The notes below the pieces were generated by a model that saw only the letters and a program-made list of their open reading frames with translations, was not told the DNA's origin and made no database searches. Of a stretch of 64,000 nucleotides of DNA, positions 56,236 to 64,000 are shown piece by piece. The translations under genes and the position numbers were made by a program. The number at the start of each line of letters is the position of its first letter. The stretch's first letter is position 1. The DNA is from Isoetes taiwanensis (Eukaryota > Streptophyta > Lycopodiopsida > Isoetales > Isoetaceae). The stretch spans positions 17,716,386 to 17,780,385 of the forward strand of contig JAJEKV010000003.1 in assembly GCA_021234155.1 (NCBI GenBank), written 5' to 3'.

Positions 56236-57691
56236 TTCCACAATCATGCAAAATGACAAGGTTCCATTACCAAACAATGGCATCAATGCGAGCTATTGGA
56301 TAGGCATTTTGGAGGGGGACGAGCCATCCATATAAGCAATATCATTTCATTTGGACAGTTATCAACATCTTTTTACATCAACACTTTCTAGTTGCCCCCT
56401 CGGCCCCAAAACACCCTCCATTGTTTCGTGTTTTTGTATCCATGTTATAAAAAAATTATAGCTCACATGGCATGCATAACCAACTCTTCCATTTTATAGA
56501 CGTTTATATGAGCATGGCATGCTTGGCCAGCTCTACTAGAGGTTTATTTCATCTAGTATGTTGAGATTTTTTTACATGTTGGTGAAGCTATTACTTTCCT
56601 TCCACTTGTTGTTGAAGCTATCAATTTCCACCTATTAGCGAAGCTATTAATTTCCATATATGTTGATGAAGCTATCAATTTTTATCTATTGGTGAAGCTA
56701 TCAAACATGCCAGTGATAAAATTCCTTTTTAATATATCTGGATCATGGATTCTTAATTAACAGGTGTTAATCGGATTGCTTCTGCCTTCTTTTCTGGTTA
56801 GCTCGACCAAAATGTGGATCCATTACATGTATATGTTGCTATTACTAATGTTTCTATAGGTGCTTGGTATGTGTTTGGCATTATTTTCTGGTTTCAGCTC
56901 AGGCATGGCACAGGACCGCCCTTTGCTGATGTTCAGATTGGTGATGCTTTGCCATCATTGGTGACACATGCATTCCTCAAGGCCACTACGGCACTTCTTC
57001 ATTAGAGTTTTTCTCGAGAATTCACAAGGGTGAGGTCTTCTCTCCTTTTTTTTCCTTCCCAGTGAAAGCTTGTCATCGGTATTCTCACATGTGCTTAGCT
57101 ATACTATTGTATTTTCCAGTTTTATGGGGTATTCTAACATTGTGTCTATAGTTATCTACGCACTCATTTCTAGACGATGACAATCCTCATCTTCTTACTC
57201 CCCAAGTACGTGCTATCTAACTCTTTGTCATTTCTCATCAGTTAGAATTATATACTGAAGTTCTCTGGTAGTCTATTGGTTTTCTTTGTTTGCGATAAAA
57301 TACATATTCTTCACTTTTTTTGTACTTTTATTCCTGGAAGTTCTCTAGAAAAAATTACCAATTGCAGAGTTTTAAATTACTAAACCCTTGGTGTAGGTAC
57401 TTTGGTAGGTTCTAAAAGTGGTAGGATGCAACGTGCTTATGCCCCACTATTCATTTTTTTGTTACTGTAGTTCTCTTACCTTACCTAACTCTTCTCTTCT
57501 TTTATAGAGTTGGAGTGGAATGAGGTCTTCTTGAACTAAGAAATTAGTGCCCTTTAAATGACTACTGTCTTGCAGAATTTGTAGCCTAAAAGGGAGTTGG
57601 TTGTTCTAGATAAAGATAAGATAAGATGAAGTTTATAATGACATTATATAAATTAGCCAACTATGTGGCTTATCAGAGACTAACATCCTCA
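56236..57691. other. Spacer with GAAGCTATCAATTTCC repeats (about 56582-56710)
   Basis: A unit of roughly 40 bases (GTTG-TGAAGCTAT-AATTTCCA) repeats about four times. The frame 56814-57005 ends RHGTGPPFADVQIGDALPSL, protein-like but unassigned. A short GATAA run lies at 57609-57625. No gene. Confidence 0.4.
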
Positions 57692-58484
57692 AGTGGCGAT
57701 GGGCCCGCAGCGACTCAAAGCCTGCTGGAAAGACAAGCAAGCCCAGTGGTTCTCACTATGGAATGTGCAGGCACACAGATGTGGACCAGTGCATACACCG
57801 AAGGAACGCGCTGCCTTGAAGCAGTACTTGGATGCTTGCTTCATGGCCAAGCTTTGGGATGCAGAGGCCCTGTCACATGTCAAGGTGGCAAATTATCGAC
57901 AGCAGGTTAATCCCATGCTCACGAGGGGCCCACACCACTACCTGCGCACCCATCTACCCATGAAAAAGCGCAGGGTGATTGCTTCCATTCGCACATGTGC
58001 ACACCACCTACGCATTGAGACAGGGAGATGGATTCGGGAGCCGCGTGAGGACAGAGTCTGTCAGTGCTGTCAACAGGGTGCCATTGAGGATGAAAGTCAC
58101 GCCCTCCAGGCCTGTCCGGCGTACGAGCATATCCGGGCTCGGTATGCTCGGTTAGTTGTGCCCCATCAGGCCTTGCATGAGCTACTGAGCACGGCCTCTG
58201 TAGGCTTGTTGGGATCATACCTCCGGGAGGTAATGGATACGCGGACTCAGTTATGCCCCCCTGTCCGACATTAACCTCAGCTGTACTGGTGATTATGTAT
58301 ATAACTGTGCAGTATGTCGGCATCCTTATTGCTACTAAGGTTTTTCCCCCGAAAACCCTTCGGGGCGGGGGTTTTTTAATCCTGGTAGTAATACGCCTGC
58401 TGCTCTCTCTCTTTGTACTTGGGTCCCATAGGCCAGTTGGTCTCCGTGGACGATAAAATCATATTCTATTCTATTCTATTCTAT
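57692..58484 (+). mobile_element. 5'-truncated LINE of family A, plus-strand copy
   Basis: The frame 57693-58274 reads KACWKDKQAQWFSLWNVQAH, LTRGPHHYLRTHLPMKKRRV, RIETGRWIREPREDRVCQCC, QQGAIEDESHALQACPAYEH and LLGSYLREVMDTRTQLCP. It is uninterrupted to its stop, making this the best-preserved C-terminus of the family. The GC-rich 3' hairpin, TCCCATAGGCCAGTTGG, TCTCCGTGGACG and (ATTCT)n follow. No clear target duplication was found. Confidence 0.92.
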
Positions 58485-59500
58485 AACTAATAAAGCATAC
58501 CGTGTATTCTTTAAAAAACTTGCAAAAAAATGCGATGAATGAGTTAGTGCTCAGATTTGAGGCATGGTCATTTTAGAGGTAACCATCTTGTTCTTTTCTT
58601 CACCTGGGCATGACATTTATGTCACTTCTCATGGCAAGCAGACTTTGGCCACAATAGGATTGGCAGCATAGAGAATGTAGTTACAGAATTCCGGATAAAT
58701 CATCAAACTTAAAAGAAAGTTTAATGTGCTACAGTGATGAAGAGATAGGGGGCAAGAGGACATCCTTGTCTAACCGATGGGAAAAAGATCGCTTAAAAAG
58801 CCATTAGTTGGGACACATGAGAATGCATTTTGGTTGAGACCCATGATAAGCTTAATAAGTTGGGAGTGGATGCCAACATGGATCAAAGATTTCTAGAGGA
58901 AGGTCCAAGAAATACAGTCATAAGCACGTCTAAAATCAAGCTTAAGGAGAACACAGTTCTGCGTGGTCAGCTTGTTCTAGTGAACAACTTCATTTGTAGC
59001 AGTGTAATTATCTAGAATAAATCTTGTACTTAAGAAGACTGACTGGCACGCGTTGATATTATCCTGAAGGTGCACGACCACCTTGACATAAAATAATATT
59101 GGCCACTAACTTATACATGGTAGTATCAAGGAGATAGGTCTCCATTCATTACTCTTGCTGGAAGCTTCAGTCTTAGGGATTACTTGATGGGCCAAAATTC
59201 CACAAAAGTTTCAGGTTGGAATCCATCAATTCCTAGACTTTTACCATGTTTCTTTTTCTTCAGGATTTCAAAAATTTCAGAAAGGTCAGGTAGCTCAATC
59301 CATTTGTCTCATCCATTTTTTCCCCAGGATTTCCAATCATGTCAAACACTGCTTGAAGGCCTTGACTGACTCTTGAAAAAGGTCAGTTTAGAACCTTTGA
59401 AAAGCTGAAGCAATTTGTTTTTTGCCTATGGTAGTGGTGCCCTTATTCGTCTCTAGGGTGATAATAAAAAAAGATAGTTGGGCCTCTATCCATCAATCCA
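58485..59500 (-). mobile_element. L1-type LINE reverse transcriptase relic
   Basis: In conceptual minus-strand order from about 59290 to 58570: KHGKSLGIDG, WRPISLI, FLSTRFILDNYTATNEVVH, LLKLDFRRAYDCISWTFLWK and MGLNQNAFSCVPTNGFLSDL. These are the ordered blocks of L1-type reverse transcriptase (DGIP, RPISL, LI-DN--A-E, KLDF-KAYD-VSW). Stops and frame changes are frequent. Borders are uncertain. Confidence 0.75.
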
Positions 59501-60640
59501 ACATATTGTTTGCTTCTACTCATGGAATAATTTGAGGGCTAAACTTAATTATTTGTTAATTTTTTAGCATATTCTAAAAATATGTTGGCTAAAGTAAGTT
59601 GAAAAAATTGGAGAAAAAATAATAATTTTAGCTTAAAGTTTTTTGTGCCTATATCAATCTTTGAGCTCTTTAGTCCAATCCAAGAAAGTAAGAGAGTGAA
59701 AATTTGCAACGTTCAGCTAAATTGTAGAAAGTTTTGAAATGCATTTCAGGTTAATTTAGCTAGACTAATTCTAGGTAATAAGAAATATATGAATAATGAT
59801 TTATTTCCTAGCATCAATGCAATAATTTGAGGCCCTAGACTCAGTTAGCTAACATTTTTTAGCATGTTTCCACAAAGAAATGACGAAAGTAAATGAAAAC
59901 AATAGGGAAAAGATATAATAATTTTAGCTTAACATATCTCGTGCCCACATCACAAAAAAGATTGGGATGAATTTCAGGTTAGCTTAGCTAAATGCAAAAA
60001 ATATGTGAGCGAGAATTCGTAAAGTTTAACTAAATTACAGAATGTTTTGAGATTAGTTTCTGGATGTCATTATAGCTAATAAGGAATATATGATTAGTAA
60101 TTTAATTTCTTGCATCCAGTTCTTATGTGGCTAAAATATTTTGCCATGTCAAGAGTGCCTTATTTGGTTCTTCTAGGTTTGCAAGCATTGGATATTTGAT
60201 TATGGTTTTTACCCATTCATTTCCTTGGTAATCTGTATTTCAGCTAAACATTTCTCTTCTGATATTTTATTGCCCATTCTCAGATAACATGGACATCAAA
60301 AGTGTCATGCACTACATGTTTTTAGCTTATATTCTCTTGTAATTAACTAGAAGTTGATCCAATTTCTTATATAGGTGGACTAATTTTTCCAGTGTAAACA
60401 ATGCCCTATTTTCTTCTTCTAGGTTGACGCTCCTGCAAAGAGTATCTTATTTGATAGGGATTATTTTCTCATACTTTTCCATTTCATTGGTAATCTATGT
60501 TCTATTGTTCAACATCTAAATCTTGCATCTCTGGCATTTTATTGCCCATTCCTCGTATAATATAGATAGGAAAATTGTCATGCATTATATATGTTTAGCT
60601 TATTCTCAGCTTATTCTCTTGTAGTTAAGTAAAGTTAACT
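59501..60640. repeat. Two diverged direct duplications in AT-rich DNA
   Basis: About 59527-59816 is similar to 59817-60120 (AATAATTTGAGG, TTTTTTAGCAT, AATAATTTTAGCTTAA, ATTTCAGGTTA-CTTAGCTA in order). About 60165-60360 is similar to 60408-60625 (TTCTTCTAGGTT, CATTGGTAATCT, ATTTTATTGCCCATTC, TGTCATGCA, TTTAGCTTAT, TTCTCTTGTA). No gene. Confidence 0.6.
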
Positions 60641-60644
60641 ATTA

Positions 60645-60680
60645 CTAGGAACGTATGCCCGGCGATGCCGGGCATTAATC
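60645..60680 (-). mobile_element. Helitron 3' terminus on the minus strand
   Basis: On the minus strand: GCCCGGC-ATC-GCCGGGC (60673-60657), ATACGTTC, then CTAG (60648-60645) followed by T. This is the same layout as the ends at 24988 and 29838. The element body would extend to the right of 60680. I see no coding region there and no 5' end. Confidence 0.8.
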
Positions 60681-63153
60681 ACGGATGCACAAAATGGATA
60701 GATGCAAGAAAATGCATAGGTGAAATGGAATGGAATGCAATAAGTAGTATAGAAAGGAATGGAATTGAACAGATAGGTGGGATGGAATAGATCAACATCA
60801 TGGAGTATGTGGATCGAATAGAGTACCATAGGTTTAGGGTATTTGTCGATATGCATTAAAAATGGTAGTAGTTGTTCTTTTATTTTCTAAGAATTTCCAG
60901 AATGCCAAAATGCCAAGTTGCAAATAGTGCAGTGTATAGTTGGGAGGTGAAGATGTAGAGTGTACGGCATGCAATGGTTCTAGCAATAAGGATGAAAAGG
61001 ATACATTATTATACAGACCTAGATGTTAACCAGCTACAAATCCATAGGCTAGGGCTGCAAGCAAGTAGACATTGTCATGGAAATCTTTAAATATGCAAAC
61101 AAAGGCAGCATGTGATTCATTCACTTCTTTTATAGCAAATTTATGCATGCTTACAAAAAAATACAGTAGTCTGTAATGATGAAATAGCTTTTACACCCAC
61201 AAAAAAAAGCAGGGAGGGGGGATTAAATAATACGTTGGCTGAAAAACGTAATGTTGTCCTACCATACCCCTAGAGATTCTTCTAGGCTAGTAATGGCATG
61301 ATGCAAAATATATACCCAAGTTGGAATGTGACTTGCCTAAACCCTATGTCTAGTAGTGAGTTGTCTTTGAGTGAGGTCAAGAGAGAGGTGCTAATATCAA
61401 AGACATTTCATCAAAAAGCAATTGGCATCATGGCATCATATTGCCTTCAACTCACATAGCAAAAGTTGTATTTAATGTAGCATACTTCAAAAAAGCAATG
61501 CACATCATGGCATCATATACCTTTAACTCACATAACGATGTTGTATTATAAGTAGCATACGTAAGACATCATATTGCTAAAGGTTGATGCAGCAAAAACC
61601 ATAAGGCAAGACATCATATTGCTAAAGATTGATGCAACAAAAACCATAAGGCAGACACATGCAAAGTTGTACATTGTTACACCATTACCTAAACATGAAG
61701 ATTAACATTGAAGAGCAAATAGTTGCTATAGACATTATAAATTCTAGTGAGCATATAGTACATTGTAATTGCAAGGCTCTACCTTTTCAACATGTAGCAT
61801 TTGAATCTGCAATGGTGTTGTAAAAAGTAAGCAAAATGTCCCATGGTTGAACTGATATAAAAAATATCCATTGTTAAAGTTATGCTGCATTGCAAATAAA
61901 GCTATAAAAGTTGAAACAAACATGTTTTTTATTAAGGGGGGGCCAATGGCATTAAAAACACATCTGAAAGGTCATCATTTTATTAATACTTGAAAATGAT
62001 GGTTTTTCAATTTCTTCATATAGTCTTTATATTGTCCGACCATATCTGACCATATCTAATTTCCAACAGTGTTTAGCAGAAAGGGAATTAGATTTTCCTT
62101 AGGGTATCTTCATAAATTTGAACTACATTGTTAACAGGGCAGTAATCTGGAGCACATGACTTTGACTAACCACTCCGAGATATCACCCTATTATGCTATT
62201 CATAGAAGGGCTCATTCAAAACTATTACGTCTGACTGCATGTCTTGGCAGCTCTGCACAAATGTTTTCATTGGTCTAGCCTTGAATCCCCCCGCCAAAAA
62301 AACAATTTGTCTTCCAGTTGGATGGTGTCAATGAATGAATCTAACACAACAAAGTTGCAAGTGGACGAATTTAGATTGCCTGAGACTTCTAACAATTGAG
62401 CTCAATCAAACCTATTTCAACTGAAACAAAGTAGACTGGCTCTTAACTCTTAACTGCCTTTGTGCGATGCCAGTTTCACCTCATCCCAGCTGCAGCCTGC
62501 TAGCAATTTGCCTTCCAGATTTGTTTCACCCTACACGTTCCTGCAAACCCACAAAGTTGTTGCTCTACTATATGATCCATATTGTAATGGTATCTGCAAT
62601 TCCGTCACATGGAAAATGTCTCGTGTCAAAGCTTGCTGATCTCTCAGGCTGACAAATCCATTACCTTGCGACAATATAAATGTGCTTTTAACTGGCTTTC
62701 TTGGCAGCATCTGCAAAAAATTTATCATGTAAAATATAGAAGTTTGGCTTTTTAAATTCTCTTCGGAGGCCCCTCTAGGCACACAAAGCCCTTTGTTATA
62801 ATGTATATGTACTCTTAACTGGCTCTTTTCTAATGGCATCTACTATCCATGAAAAGTACGTGGCTTGCAAGTGATATTATCCCGATTTATAAACAGAGAT
62901 AGAGCAAATACAACAATGTCCATACCCAAGCTATATGCTTTAATCTCCACAAGCCAGGATATCAAAACGTAGGCTGCAACCTTTCAGCTTTTGTGGAAAG
63001 ATCTATTGGAACTTTACATATGCTATATGGAACATGATCAGTAACGGTAAGTTAAAATATCAGACTCCTTATTTGCAGCACAAAGTCAAAATAATTGCAA
63101 TATATTCCAAATCAAATTGTATGGTCTTTCTTTCCTTCAGTTGGCTTAACTGC
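60681..63153. repeat. Spacer with small tandem duplications
   Basis: A GGAATGGAAT-rich stretch (60725-60790), a related pair near 61405-61560 (GGCATCATGGCATCATAT, AACTCACATA), and a 45-bp tandem duplication at 61563-61652 are visible. CTTTTAACTGGCT and CTCTTAACTGGCTC blocks recur near 62435, 62683 and 62811. No gene is recognised. The last few hundred bases may be the 3' UTR of the gene below. Confidence 0.5.
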
Positions 63154-64000
63154 TTAAGGGTATGAAGTATCAGATCCCAAATCCTCAATTGTGCTACAAC
63201 TATCATGTTCGTATTTTGTCGTATCATTTTCTAACTGCTCAGGTCGATAAGAAGGATTTTGATCCAGAAATATCTTGCAGATATGTTCTGCAGGTCTAGA
63301 AATGTTACAGCTCTCTTCAGATGCAGCATAGAGCTCTTGAACTTCTAGCGTGGGAGAATATAGTTTGTGTTTATCCAGCTTCGATCTGTCTCGATCTGTC
63401 TTTGATTACACTGTCTTGATCTAGGCTATCAAGAAAGAAAACCAGGTCTTTACTTGTTCGCATGAGTTGCAGGTTGTTTTCGTCATCATGGCTGTGAGAC
63501 TTTGAGCTGGCAGTACGATTTTCATTTTCTGATAGAAATCTCTGGGCCAACCGAGGTTGAGAAGCATGCATTGTGCCCTTTGAGACGGAATCAGCATCAG
63601 CAAGCCATTCCTTATGCGTAGATGCCTCTATATTAAGTGTGATCTCTCCATTAATCATCAGCAGAATAAATTTTGAGTTGAATGCTTCTGATATTACTCT
63701 TTTGTATTTGTTCTGTTAATTTAGCACCTGTACAAATAGTCGGAAATAGGTACAGAAAAGTAGAAATATATAAATAAAAACGTTCATACATATCCCTAAA
63801 TCCATTTTCGTTCCATTATTACATATTTGATTAAGAGGATGGCAAATGGTTCCAGCTGACACAGTAACGCATTTGTACAGTATATGTAATCTTAGATTAG
63901 AAGCACTACTACATCTCAACACGTAAAAAAGAAGAAGAAATAACTCACGATGTCTATGGACTGACTGACGAATGTTCTTGGATCTTTATGAATTGCAGTG
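63154..64000 (-). CDS. 3' exons of an unidentified gene entering from the right edge, with a frame-breaking 10-bp duplication
   Basis: The minus-strand exon from 64000 to 63951 reads TAIHKDPRTFVSQSIDI up to a GTGAGT donor. The next exon starts at 63712 after AACAG: NKYKRVISEAFNSKFILLMI, NGEITLNIEASTHKEWLADA, then SKDLVFFLDSLDQDSVIKDR. At 63381-63400 a 10-bp block (TCGATCTGTC on the plus strand) is exactly doubled. With both copies present the frame ends five codons later. The other frame past that point stays open to 63154 and looks coding (HKLYSPTLEVQELYAASEES, ICKIFLDQNPSYRPEQLEND). I do not recognise the protein. The C-terminus is acidic and serine-rich. Whether the gene is functional with a shortened tail, or this is an allele or assembly error, is open. 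Confidence 0.55.

Noticed and set aside
56814-57005. BEACH-domain fragment (PPFADVQ phrase)
   Set aside because: Only six or seven residues match and the neighbouring conserved tryptophan-rich context is absent.
57679-58489. ACTAA as a target duplication of the 57692 LINE
   Set aside because: The left ACTAA is separated from the LINE by about a dozen extra bases, so it does not abut the insertion.

Overview
The window looks like nuclear DNA of a land plant. The two complete genes have plant-type spliced structures and plant family members: a 712-residue eIF3b and a membrane metallophosphoesterase. Around them are pentatricopeptide (PPR) fragments, L1-type and other LINEs, a Copia relic, Helitrons and LTRs with the initiator-Met-tRNA primer site common in plant retroelements. 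The mix of a very transposon-rich setting with short introns would suit a fern or another non-flowering plant, but the sequence does not settle this.

Layout. 1-725 (-): broken organic-cation-transporter relic. 2046-2600 (+): PPR relic. 3575-6010 (+): decayed LINE with a second LINE nested inside it (4504-5250, -). 6401-9398 (+): intact eIF3b gene of 11 exons. 10.5-16.4 kb: repeat patchwork, including a 335-bp inverted-repeat element sitting inside one long (TAG)n microsatellite, LINE 3' ends, a foldback cluster and a Copia relic. 16.5-20.3 kb: PPR-like relic with a 640-bp tandem duplication, one copy of which was split by a LINE. 21.2-25.0 kb: coiled-coil ORF fused to a decayed Helitron helicase, ending in a canonical Helitron terminus. 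A second Helitron end is at 29.8 kb and a third, reversed, at 60.6 kb. 30.2-31.7 kb: LTR preceded by a purine tract. 32.9-33.9 kb: LINE with a 17-bp target duplication. 34.86-38.90 kb: element with 33-bp terminal inverted repeats and subterminal-style motif arrays. 41.3-41.7 kb: two adjacent perfect foldbacks. 42.9-45.4 kb (-): intact metallophosphoesterase gene with an inverted-repeat element just upstream. 48.3-52.2 kb: LTR, primer-binding site, hairpins and the H3-like ORF described below. 53-64 kb: PPR relic, tandem repeats, LINEs, and the 3' end of a minus-strand gene entering from the right edge.

The outstanding feature is at 48290-52219. A 1.56-kb LTR with matching 8-bp ends is followed by a primer-binding site. 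In the position where a gag gene is expected lies a coding region that begins MARTKQTARKA, the histone H3 amino terminus, and ends in a complete histone H3 fold. Between the two is a charged, coiled-coil-like insert of about 300 residues. One -1 frame change near its start separates the tail from the rest. Two 65-67-nt hairpins precede the ORF and a third, half-decayed copy follows it. I know of no described retroelement with this arrangement.

The intact genes are housekeeping genes and do not form a pathway. Most of the rest is layered transposition, and several nested insertions allow relative dating.
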